Assembly (NCBI GenBank): GCA_023436945.1
Contig: JAEZHG010000185.1
Location: 1 to 7,739, forward strand
Source of the DNA: Pseudomonadota bacterium
GTDB taxonomy: Bacteria > Pseudomonadota > Alphaproteobacteria > Caulobacterales > Caulobacteraceae
DNA length: 7,739 nucleotides
Direction: 5' to 3'
Shown here: positions 1 to 5,387 of the stretch, piece by piece
How positions within the stretch are numbered: position 1 is the first letter of the stretch
Layout: the number at the start of each line of letters is the position of its first letter
The notes under the pieces: model-generated
The model's input: the letters and a program-made list of their open reading frames with translations, nothing else
Told to the model about the DNA's origin: nothing
Database searches by the model: none
Position numbers and translations under genes: made by a program

Positions 1-16
1 GGTTTTGTTCGCTCAT
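1..16 (-). CDS. Possible 5' end of a further minus-strand gene, cut by the window edge
   Basis: An ATG on the minus strand at 16-14 opens a reading frame (Met-Ser-Glu-Gln-Asn) that leaves the window after five complete codons. It lies 26 bases beyond the stop of the SixA-like gene and on the same strand, a normal spacing for the next gene of an operon. There is no clear Shine-Dalgarno sequence ahead of it and too little protein to identify. It may equally be non-coding, so this is only a flag that the operon might continue to the left. Confidence 0.2.
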
Positions 17-42
17 GGGACCAGACCGGAAACTTGAAGGGA

Positions 43-543
43 TCAGCCGAGATTGGCGGGGGTCAGCCAGCCTTCATAGCTGGGACGGCCCGCAACATCG
101 ACCTGAAACACGGCGCAGGCCGCGGGCGGATAGCCGCCGCTGAAACGGTCGAGGATGGTGGGCGAGGCGGCGCTTTCGATCAGATAGTCGACGGCGAGCT
201 GGTGGATGCCCGGATTGTGGGCCAGCACCAGAACGCAGCCGGCCTCTTCCTCGTTGATCTCGATCTCTTTGCGCAGGGTGTAGGCGTCGGTCTCATAGAG
301 GTGTTCGAGGATGCGGACCTCTACATCTCCGAGGGCTTCCTGAACCTGTGCCCAAGTCTGCTGCGTGCGGACGGCGGCGCTGACCAGCGCCAGATCGGGG
401 CGGAAACCGCGACGCGCTAGTTCCTGACCCATACGGGTCGCATCTTCGAGACCACGGGCCGAGAGGGGACGGTCAATGTCTTGACCACCCGCAGGGGGAC
501 GCGCTTCGGCTTCGGCGTGCCGCATCAGGATCAGTCTGTGCAT
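43..543 (-). CDS. sixA: SixA-type histidine phosphatase family protein
   Basis: A 166-residue protein of the phosphoglycerate-mutase-like (histidine phosphatase) superfamily. The catalytic LMRHAEAE motif at residues 6-13 carries R8 and the phospho-accepting H9. It is followed by DRPLSARG (24-31), the conserved arginine of SAAVRTQQT (R59), an acidic residue in YETD (E84) and the second catalytic histidine in LVLAHNPG (H109). Length and motif order match SixA, which is 161 residues in E. coli and removes phosphate from phosphohistidine on histidine phosphotransfer domains of signalling proteins. The substrate here is unknown, since no sensor kinase or HPt gene is visible. The protein has no signal peptide, so it is likely cytoplasmic. 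Its ATG lies inside the 3' end of the methyltransferase gene (13-base overlap), with a GGGGG ribosome binding site 6 bases upstream, so the two genes are probably co-transcribed and translationally coupled. The family is secure; the symbol is a family-level assignment. Confidence 0.88.
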   Translation of the reverse strand: MHRLILMRHAEAEARPPAGGQDIDRPLSARGLEDATRMGQELARRGFRPDLALVSAAVRTQQTWAQVQEALGDVEVRILEHLYETDAYTLRKEIEINEEEAGCVLVLAHNPGIHQLAVDYLIESAASPTILDRFSGGYPPAACAVFQVDVAGRPSYEGWLTPANLG

Positions 544-1340
544 GGGACGCCCCCATAATGGGGTTTGGCCGATTGGGCCAGAGCGGCCTCAGTCGAACGC
601 GACTGAAGTGGGTGCTCGACACGCGCGCCAGACGGGGCAGGGGCCAACGCCGGACGTGGATCAATCGCCACCAGAGCGCCGCGCGGACGCGGGCGTGCCA
701 GACTGCGGCGCGAGGCCTCCATCAGGATCATACCGGCCGTTCCGGGGAAGGCGATGCGGCCCGCCTGTTCGATCCCGTCGGCAAAGGGCAGCATGGGACG
801 CCACGGCGGCACATAGAGTGCCTGAGACCACGCGGCAGGTTCCAGACCAGCCCCGCGCACCAGAACTTCCAACTGGCGGCGGCTGAAGGGGCGGCCATGG
901 CCAAAGGGCGTGGCCTCGGTTCGGGCCCACAGACCGCCGCGTGCGGCCGTGGCGATAATCATACGGCCTGCGGGTGCCAGTGTGCGGGCGGCCTCGACCA
1001 ACAGGCGCTGTGCGTCGTCGGCTTCCTCGATGGCGTGGACGATCAGGATGCGGTCGAACATGCCCGAGGCAAAAGGAAGATGACGGTCATCCACGAGCAC
1101 GGAGCGGTTTCGCGTGCCGCTCATCCAGTGTTCCGCACCCTGTCCGCCCGGCATGGCGGCGATCACGCGGCGGGCGTCGCTGAAGCGGTCCAGCCACGGG
1201 GTGGCATAGCCCAGTCCCAGCACATCGCAATTGGCGGCGGTGCCCCATGCCTCGGTCAGGCGACTGGCCAACAGACGGCGCACCAGAGCGCCCGTGGGCT
1301 CTCCGTAAAAGGTTCTAAGCTCGTCAATGCTGCGTCGCAT
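531..1340 (-). CDS. Class I SAM-dependent methyltransferase, substrate unknown
   Basis: A 269-residue protein with a Rossmann-type methyltransferase domain of the Methyltransf_11 kind. Motif I is the DVLGLGYATPWL stretch at residues 39-50, which holds the glycines that contact S-adenosylmethionine. A later LPF (88-90) followed by FDRILIVHAIEEAD (95-108) matches the usual motif IV region, and LAPAGRMIIA (121-130) matches the post-motif strand. The N-terminus (MRRSIDELRTFYGEPTGALV) looks like a complete helical lead-in, which supports this ATG. Residues after about 210 form a Pro/Arg/Ala-rich tail that is probably disordered. The substrate cannot be read from sequence. It is divergent from gloB and heads a minus-strand pair with the SixA-like gene, overlapping that gene's start by 13 bases. 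No Shine-Dalgarno precedes the ATG; a TATAGT hexamer sits 6 bases upstream instead, suggesting a leaderless transcript. Confidence 0.88.
   Translation of the reverse strand: MRRSIDELRTFYGEPTGALVRRLLASRLTEAWGTAANCDVLGLGYATPWLDRFSDARRVIAAMPGGQGAEHWMSGTRNRSVLVDDRHLPFASGMFDRILIVHAIEEADDAQRLLVEAARTLAPAGRMIIATAARGGLWARTEATPFGHGRPFSRRQLEVLVRGAGLEPAAWSQALYVPPWRPMLPFADGIEQAGRIAFPGTAGMILMEASRRSLARPRPRGALVAIDPRPALAPAPSGARVEHPLQSRSTEAALAQSAKPHYGGVPCTD
551..563 (-). promoter_or_regulatory. Inverted repeat just upstream of the sixA ribosome binding site
   Basis: CCCCAT and ATGGGG flank a single A, giving a perfect 13-base dyad within the last codons of the methyltransferase gene. In the minus-strand RNA it can fold as CCCCA-UUA-UGGGG, and the G run of its 3' arm is part of the GGGGG ribosome binding site of the SixA-like gene. 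Folding would hide that site until a ribosome finishing the methyltransferase opens it. The repeat is seen directly; its function is inferred. Confidence 0.35.
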
Positions 1341-1346
1341 GACAAC

Positions 1347-1352
1347 ACTATA
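1347..1352 (-). promoter_or_regulatory. Candidate -10 element for the methyltransferase gene
   Basis: TATAGT reads on the minus strand and ends 6 bases before the methyltransferase ATG at 1340. A start about 7 bases downstream of a -10 box would fall on or next to the A of the ATG, which would make the mRNA leaderless; this agrees with the missing Shine-Dalgarno. I see no good -35 at the usual 16-18 base spacing: TTGCCC on the same strand is only 11 bases upstream. The core CTATAG (1348-1353) is palindromic, so a weaker -10 (TATAGG, 1349-1354) also reads toward gloB. Confidence 0.3.
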
Positions 1353-1386
1353 GGATGATGCGGGGGCAATCGGCTAGGATGACGAT

Positions 1387-2115
1387 ATGACGCTAGAAAT
1401 CCGCCAGTTCCCGTGCCTCAACGACAACTATGGCTATCTGGTCCTCGATCAGGATAGCCGACAGGTTGCCGCCATCGATACGCCCGACGCCGACGCCATT
1501 CTGGCCGAGTTGGACAAGTCCGGCTGGGGGCATTTGGACCTGATCCTGAACACCCACTGGCACCCTGACCACACGGGCGGTAACGAGAAGCTGAAGGCTG
1601 AGACAGGCTGCCGGATTATCGGTTCGGAAGAGGTTCGCCGTGCCGCGCCTCTGGACGAGGTGGTGGCCGAGGGAAGCCGTATCTGGCTGGGAGAGACGGC
1701 CTTTGACGTGCTGGAAATGCCGGGCCACACACTGGACCACGTGGTGTTCCATGCGGTGTCAGAACGCGTCGCCTTTACCGGCGATGTGATCTTTGCGCTG
1801 GGCTGTGGCCGTCTGTTTGAGGGCACGCCGGAGCAGATGTGGAAGAGCCTGTCGCGCATTGCCCAGTGGGACGAGGCGACGACGCTTTATTGCGCCCATG
1901 AATACACCGCCTCCAACGCCCGCTTTGCGCTGAGCCTGTCGGATGATGCGGCGCTGAAAGCCCACTGCGACGAGATTTTTGCCAAGCGCGAAGGTGGCGA
2001 GCCGACGGTGCCGACCACAGTGGGCGTCGAGAAGCGCTTCAACCCGTTCCTGACCGCTGGATCGGTCGAGGAGTTCGCCCGTCGCCGCGCGGGCAAGGAC
2101 AGTTTCGCGGGCTAG
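1387..2115 (+). CDS. gloB: Hydroxyacylglutathione hydrolase (glyoxalase II)
   Basis: A 242-residue metallo-beta-lactamase-fold hydrolase. Glyoxalase II cleaves S-D-lactoylglutathione to D-lactate and glutathione, the second step of methylglyoxal detoxification, in the cytoplasm. The binuclear metal site is complete: THWHPDHTGG at 56-65 (H57, H59, D61, H62), MPGHT at 111-115 (H114), the bridging aspartate in TGD (D133), and CAHEY at 169-173 (H171). The FALGCGRLFEGT segment (136-147) and the C-terminal EPTVPTTVGVEKRFNPFL region (205-222) are typical of true glyoxalase II and carry the glutathione-binding basic residues. The N-terminal FPCLNDNYGYLV is also a family hallmark and supports the start, which has AGGA 7 bases upstream. 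The gene is divergent from the methyltransferase and convergent with the exported protein, with only 12 bases between stop codons. The glyoxalase I partner is not in the window, but a glutathione synthesis gene (gshA) is. Confidence 0.96.
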   Translation: MTLEIRQFPCLNDNYGYLVLDQDSRQVAAIDTPDADAILAELDKSGWGHLDLILNTHWHPDHTGGNEKLKAETGCRIIGSEEVRRAAPLDEVVAEGSRIWLGETAFDVLEMPGHTLDHVVFHAVSERVAFTGDVIFALGCGRLFEGTPEQMWKSLSRIAQWDEATTLYCAHEYTASNARFALSLSDDAALKAHCDEIFAKREGGEPTVPTTVGVEKRFNPFLTAGSVEEFARRRAGKDSFAG

Positions 2116-2127
2116 GCCGTAAGCGGT

Positions 2128-2919
2128 TTATTCTTCAGGGATGATCGCGCGGATGATACGGGCCGAGGAGGGGCGGCCCGCGATCCCGCGCGAGGGATCG
2201 ACGACGATGCGAAGCTCGCCGCGCTGATAGGTCACCGAGGAGCGGGTGCCTTCAACGATGGTGATGACGCGCAGGCGCTCGATAAACGGCTCGGCGCTGG
2301 GCGAGCGGGCGATGCGGATGACCGTATCTGTCGCCACGATCAGGGCCTCGACGCACAGGGCCTCGGACTCATCGCCATAGAGGTTGATCTGGACCAGACG
2401 GCCCAGAGCGTCACTGATCAGGCCCGAGCGGCGGGTCATGAGGTTGAACAGCTGGACCGGACCCAGAGCTTGCGGCTCTAGGCTGGGGGCATTGCCGCCT
2501 GCGTTCGAGACAGGCGAGCCACCGGGGCTGCGCGACGAATAGAGGGTGATGCCGCCGCTGGCATTCACACGCAGAACCTGTTCGCCCGCATCGTTGCGGT
2601 AGATGGTGTCTCCACGCGGTGCCGAGGCTCCGCGCAGAACCCACGTCTCGTTCGAGCGGTCAAAGCGCAGCAGGGTCAGGTTGCCGGAACGGCCCAGCAC
2701 AAATCCCTGTCCGGTCGCGGCGACATAGCGGCCCGGAGGGGGGCTGGTGCGTAGGACGGACTGGCTACGGATCTGGCGGCTGTATTCGACATTGCCGTTG
2801 GGGCGTTCCTGTGGCGTGGCGCGCTGGATGTCGGCACAGGCGTCTGTCGCACACAGGATCGGCACAATAATGATGCCGGCCATCAGGCAGCTCAGCAGAG
2901 GGCGCACAGAAACGGGCAT
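2128..2919 (-). CDS. Exported protein of unknown function
   Basis: The reading frame is open from ATG 2988, but I prefer the ATG at 2919 (263 residues). It puts a standard signal peptide at the N-terminus: an arginine at position 6, the hydrophobic core LLSCLMAGIIIVPILCA (8-24) and a probable signal peptidase I site after A29 (ACA followed by Asp-Ile-Gln). The upstream start would add 23 residues without obvious purpose. Neither start has a good Shine-Dalgarno. No lipobox cysteine is visible. The mature protein is Arg- and Ser-rich; residues 60-130 look like short beta strands (VAATGQGFVLGRSGN, LTLLRFDRSNETWVL), followed by a Gly/Ser/Pro linker (132-150) and a C-terminal part rich in Val and Ile. 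I do not recognise the family with confidence; it reminds me faintly of lineage-restricted alphaproteobacterial DUFs such as DUF4908, unverified. It is likely periplasmic, convergent with gloB and 118 bases downstream of phaB on the same strand, with no functional link evident. Confidence 0.72.
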   Translation of the reverse strand: MPVSVRPLLSCLMAGIIIVPILCATDACADIQRATPQERPNGNVEYSRQIRSQSVLRTSPPPGRYVAATGQGFVLGRSGNLTLLRFDRSNETWVLRGASAPRGDTIYRNDAGEQVLRVNASGGITLYSSRSPGGSPVSNAGGNAPSLEPQALGPVQLFNLMTRRSGLISDALGRLVQINLYGDESEALCVEALIVATDTVIRIARSPSAEPFIERLRVITIVEGTRSSVTYQRGELRIVVDPSRGIAGRPSSARIIRAIIPEE

Positions 2920-3037
2920 CGGCGCGTTGAAGCTGCCAATGTGCAAAGCCGGTGGGTTCTCCACCAAATGCTTGGCGACCGTCATCATGCGAGAATAAGT
3001 CTACCTAAGCCGCGGCAGATTTTAGGCAAACGCTGTA

Positions 3038-3763
3038 TCACCCGACGAGGTACTGCCCGCCGTTGAGCGAGAGTGTGCAGCCTGTGACATATCCGGCACG
3101 CTCGCCGGACAGCCATGCCACCATGTCGGCGATTTCCTCGCCCTTGCCGAGGCGACCGACCGGAATCTGCGCCACGATGCCTTCAAGCACCTTAGGGTCC
3201 ATGGCATCGACCATATCGGTATCGATATAGCCCGGAGCGATACAGTTGACCGTCACACCCTTTCGGGCGTTTTCAAGCGCCAGCGCCTTGGTAAAGCCGA
3301 TCATGCCAGCCTTTGCGGCGGAATAGTTGGCCTGACCGATCTGGCCCTTCTGGCCGTTGATCGAGGAGATGTTGACGATGCGGCCCCAGTTGCGCTCGCG
3401 CATGCCGTTGATGACCTGACGGGTCATGTTGAACACGGAGTCCATGTTCACACGGATCACATCTGACCACTGGTCGGGGGTCATCTTGTGAAAGAAGCCA
3501 TCACGGGTGATGCCTGCGTTGTTCACCAGCACATCGACCGGGCCAAAGCGTTCCTCGACCTCGGCGACGGCGCGGGCGCAGTCCTCGAAAGAGCCGACAT
3601 TGCCTTTGACGACCATTACGCCAAGCTCTTCGGCGGTCAGTCGTGCGGCCTCGTCATTGCCGGAATAGCCTGCGGCAACGTTGAAACCATCTTCCTTGAG
3701 ACGCTGGACAATGGCCTTGCCAATGCCACGGGTGCCTCCGGTAACCAGTGCAGTACGCGCCAC
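3038..3763 (-). CDS. phaB: Acetoacetyl-CoA reductase (NADPH-dependent), PhaB type
   Basis: A 241-residue short-chain dehydrogenase. PhaB reduces acetoacetyl-CoA to (R)-3-hydroxybutyryl-CoA, the precursor of polyhydroxybutyrate granules, in the cytoplasm. Numbering from the preferred start: the cofactor motif TGGTRGIG is at 8-15, NNAG at 81-84, N106, and the catalytic S134, Y147 and K151 in the correct spacing. The segment ISSINGQKGQIGQANYSAAK (132-151) is the characteristic PhaB form and separates it from fatty-acid-synthesis FabG. The frame extends to an ATG at 3778, but codon 6 is a GTG at 3763 with GGGGAGG exactly 6 bases upstream; that gives the usual (M)ARTALVTGG N-terminus, so I take GTG as the start. 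No phaA or phaC neighbour is visible; gshA lies upstream. The 3' flank has only a weak CCTAA/TTAGG stem (3013-3035 area) and no clear terminator. FabG is the alternative call, but less likely. Confidence 0.93.
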   Translation of the reverse strand: MARTALVTGGTRGIGKAIVQRLKEDGFNVAAGYSGNDEAARLTAEELGVMVVKGNVGSFEDCARAVAEVEERFGPVDVLVNNAGITRDGFFHKMTPDQWSDVIRVNMDSVFNMTRQVINGMRERNWGRIVNISSINGQKGQIGQANYSAAKAGMIGFTKALALENARKGVTVNCIAPGYIDTDMVDAMDPKVLEGIVAQIPVGRLGKGEEIADMVAWLSGERAGYVTGCTLSLNGGQYLVG

Positions 3764-3772
3764 AGTCTGCCT
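3764..3772 (-). promoter_or_regulatory. Shine-Dalgarno sequence that fixes the phaB start at GTG 3763
   Basis: GGGGAGG occupies 3775-3769 (core GGAGG 3773-3769) on the minus strand, followed by six bases and then GTG. This is the strongest ribosome binding site in the window. The in-frame upstream ATG (3778) overlaps it and has no purine-rich site of its own, so initiation at GTG is much more likely. Confidence 0.7.
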
Positions 3773-3791
3773 CCCCATTCGGAATGCCGTT

Positions 3792-3815
3792 GATCCGGCA
3801 CCGTCCTAAGGTCAA
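3792..3815 (-). promoter_or_regulatory. Candidate phaB promoter
   Basis: TTGACC on the minus strand (3815-3810) is a good -35. Nine bases after TTGACCT comes GCCGGATC (3799-3792), matching 6 of 8 positions of the Caulobacter housekeeping consensus GCTANAWC as I remember it, though the spacing is slightly short. Transcription would start near 3785 and give a leader of about 20 bases holding the phaB ribosome binding site. A CTAAG-N7-CTTAG dyad (3806-3822) overlaps the -35 and could be an operator. All of this is inferred by eye. Confidence 0.27.
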
Positions 3816-3867
3816 GACTTAGCGTCTGGAATGTGCGCTCGGCAAGCGTCGGATCGACACACGCCGC

Positions 3868-3914
3868 CTTCGTCTGTTGAACATGCCGTGATGAACGAGC
3901 GGTGTCAGACGAAG
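3868..3914 (-). repeat. Long inverted repeat in the gshA-phaB gap
   Basis: CTTCGTCTG (3868-3876) and CAGACGAAG (3906-3914) form a perfect 9-bp stem. It continues with ACA (3881-3883) against TGT (3903-3905) and CCG (3886-3888) against CGG (3900-3902), leaving bulges of 4 and 2 bases on one side and an 11-base loop, so one arm is a continuous 15 bases. It starts 33 bases after the gshA stop and ends about 100 bases before phaB. No T-rich tract follows on either strand, so it is not a standard intrinsic terminator. It could be a Rho-dependent 3' end structure, an RNA processing site, a small RNA or a dispersed chromosomal repeat. The rest of the 184-bp gap shows only a CTAAG/CTTAG dyad and the possible phaB promoter. 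Confidence 0.55.
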
Positions 3915-3937
3915 ACAGAGAAGTTTTCGTAAATCCG

Positions 3938-3949
3938 AAGCTTAAGCTT
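3938..3949. repeat. 12-bp perfect palindrome at the gshA stop codon
   Basis: AAGCTTAAGCTT is its own reverse complement and overlaps the first two bases of the gshA TAA stop (plus-strand 3948-3950). It is AT-richer than its surroundings. It may be a chance palindrome, part of a transcription end signal, or a protein binding site; nothing else in the window repeats it exactly. Confidence 0.4.
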
Positions 3950-5309
3950 AGTAGGCGAAGTCGCGGTAAAGGCGCGACAGGTCGCCGTTCCATGCGCCAT
4001 GATAGAGTTCCAGCAGACGCTCGGCAGGGGTGATGCCGCTGTCTGCGATGTCTTCCAGTTCGGCCAGATAGCCGCGCTCGTCCACCATGCCAGCCGACAG
4101 GCGGTTGCGGTTCTTCAGGCCCTGGGAGGCGATGGCGACCATATCGACGGCGATGTCTCGGACAGTGCGGCCATTGACCTCGGCCTTTAGGCCAAGGCGG
4201 GTGACGTCAGAGCGCAGGCGCTCGTGATCCTCGATCGCCCAGTCCTTGCACAGGTCCCAAGCCGCAGCCAGCGACGGCGCGTCATAGAAGATGCCGGTCC
4301 ACAGGGCGGGCAGGGCGCAGATGCGGCTCCACGGGCCACCGTCCGCACCGCGCATTTCGAGATACTGTTTCAGGCGAACTTCCGGGAACAGGGTCGTCAG
4401 GTGGTCGGCCCAGTCCTTGATATTGGCGCGCTCGCCCGGAAGGGCGTCCAGACCTTCGCTCATGAATGTGCGGAAGGATTGGCCCGACAGGTCGTGATAG
4501 GTGTCGCCGCGCTTGGCGAAATACATCGGGGTGTCGAGCGCATAATCGACGTAGCGCTCATAGCCGAAGCCGTCCTCGAACACGAAGCCCAGCATGCCGG
4601 TGCGGTCGGGGTCGGTGTCGGTCCAGACATTGGCGCGGGACGACAGGAAGCCGCTCGGCTTACCTTCGATAAAGGGGCTGTTGGCGAACAGGGCCGTGGC
4701 GATCGGTTGCAGCGCCAGAGAGGTGCGGAACTTCATCACCATGTCGGCTTCGTCTGCGAAGTCGAGATTGGCCTGAATGGTCGAGGTGCGCAGCATCATG
4801 TCGAGGCCCAGCTTGCCCTTTTTGGGCATATAGGCGCGCATGATGTTGTAGCGGCCCTTGGGCATGACCGGCACGTCTTCGCGTTTCCACATCGGATCGA
4901 AACCGACGCCGAGGAAGCCGATGCCGATCTGGTCGGCAACCTGCTTCACTTCCATCAGATGCTGGCCGGTCTCGTTGCAGATGTCGTGCATGGTCTGCAG
5001 CGGCGCGCCTGACAGTTCGAACTGGCCACCCGGCTCAAGGCTGACCGAGGCGGAGAAGCCCTCGGCGTTCTTGCGTTCCAGAGCGATGACATTGCCCGCC
5101 TCATAGACCGGAGCCCAGCCAAAGCGGGTCAGGCCGTCGAGCATGGCCTTGATGCCGTTGTCACCCTCATAGGCCGGACGGCGCAGGGTGGTACGGTCAA
5201 AGCCGAACTTCTCGTGCTCGGCACCCACACGCCATTGATCGGCGGGCTTTTCGCCACGGCTGATGGTTTCGATCAGCTGATCTTTGGTAAGCGGCGCGTA
5301 GTCAGCCAT
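3948..5309 (-). CDS. gshA: Glutamate-cysteine ligase, plant/alphaproteobacterial (GCS2) type
   Basis: Glutamate-cysteine ligase joins glutamate and cysteine with ATP to give gamma-glutamylcysteine, the first and rate-limiting step of glutathione synthesis, in the cytoplasm. The 453-residue product (numbered from the preferred ATG at 5309) carries the class motifs GAEHEKFGF (29-37), SLEPGGQFELSGAP (90-103), RTSTIQANLDF (174-184), FLSSRANVW (221-229) and EMRGADGGPW (318-327). These belong to the plant-chloroplast and alphaproteobacterial family, not the E. coli type. Length is normal and the end (LSRLYRDFAY) looks intact. An ATG four codons earlier (5321) is in frame, but its product (MGLHMADY) looks less natural, and GGGG sits 6 bases before the inner ATG. 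Upstream, rsmE ends 78 bases away on the same strand; rsmE-gshA adjacency is, as I recall, common in alphaproteobacteria. A TGTAAC/GTTACA dyad overlaps the start region and may control expression. Confidence 0.95.
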   Translation of the reverse strand: MADYAPLTKDQLIETISRGEKPADQWRVGAEHEKFGFDRTTLRRPAYEGDNGIKAMLDGLTRFGWAPVYEAGNVIALERKNAEGFSASVSLEPGGQFELSGAPLQTMHDICNETGQHLMEVKQVADQIGIGFLGVGFDPMWKREDVPVMPKGRYNIMRAYMPKKGKLGLDMMLRTSTIQANLDFADEADMVMKFRTSLALQPIATALFANSPFIEGKPSGFLSSRANVWTDTDPDRTGMLGFVFEDGFGYERYVDYALDTPMYFAKRGDTYHDLSGQSFRTFMSEGLDALPGERANIKDWADHLTTLFPEVRLKQYLEMRGADGGPWSRICALPALWTGIFYDAPSLAAAWDLCKDWAIEDHERLRSDVTRLGLKAEVNGRTVRDIAVDMVAIASQGLKNRNRLSAGMVDERGYLAELEDIADSGITPAERLLELYHGAWNGDLSRLYRDFAY

Positions 5310-5310
5310 G

Positions 5311-5329
5311 TGTAACCCCATTTGTTACA
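5311..5329 (-). promoter_or_regulatory. Perfect 6-bp dyad abutting the gshA start codon
   Basis: TGTAAC and GTTACA are separated by 7 bases. As DNA it has the shape of a dimeric repressor operator. As minus-strand RNA it would fold into a hairpin ending one base before the ATG at 5309, with the upstream ATG and the G-rich ribosome binding site in its loop. Which applies, or whether it is chance, cannot be told from sequence alone. Confidence 0.4.
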
Positions 5330-5334
5330 GGCTA

Positions 5335-5361
5335 GATGATGCAGAGGCGCTGCGTTCACAA
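5335..5361 (-). promoter_or_regulatory. Weak candidate promoter internal to rsmE-gshA
   Basis: TTGTGA on the minus strand (5361-5356) matches 4 of 6 bases of a -35. Twelve bases after TTGTGAA comes GCATCATC (5342-5335), 6 of 8 matches to the remembered Caulobacter -10 consensus GCTANAWC. The start would fall near 5328, inside the TGTAAC/GTTACA dyad, which is what makes it worth listing. It could let gshA be transcribed apart from rsmE. Confidence 0.2.
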
Positions 5362-5387
5362 GCCCCTTTCAGAGCATCTTTAGGGGA

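Noticed and set aside
34..420. Plus-strand frame of 128 codons at the left edge.
   Set aside because: It lies antisense to the SixA-like gene, whose catalytic residues are all present.
558..1358. Long plus-strand open frame (266 codons) opposite the methyltransferase gene.
   Set aside because: It is antisense to a gene with clear methyltransferase motifs; its translation is low in complexity with no recognisable domain and is explained by the G+C-rich opposite strand.
2951..2965. GGTGG/CCACC hairpin near the 5' end of the exported protein gene.
   Set aside because: Five base pairs in G+C-rich DNA is expected by chance, and it may lie inside coding sequence if the upstream start is used.
3637..3993. 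Minus-strand 118-codon frame spanning the gshA-phaB gap, considered as a small gene.
   Set aside because: It overlaps both the gshA end and the phaB N-terminal coding region in another frame, has no ribosome binding site and no domain-like sequence.
4224..5012. Plus-strand open frame of 262 codons opposite gshA.
   Set aside because: gshA on the other strand is full length with class-specific motifs; the plus-strand product has no recognisable features.
5363..5386. CCCCT/AGGGG stem after the rsmE stop, considered as a terminator separating rsmE from gshA.
   Set aside because: Only 5 bp with a 14-base loop and no T tract; too weak to claim.
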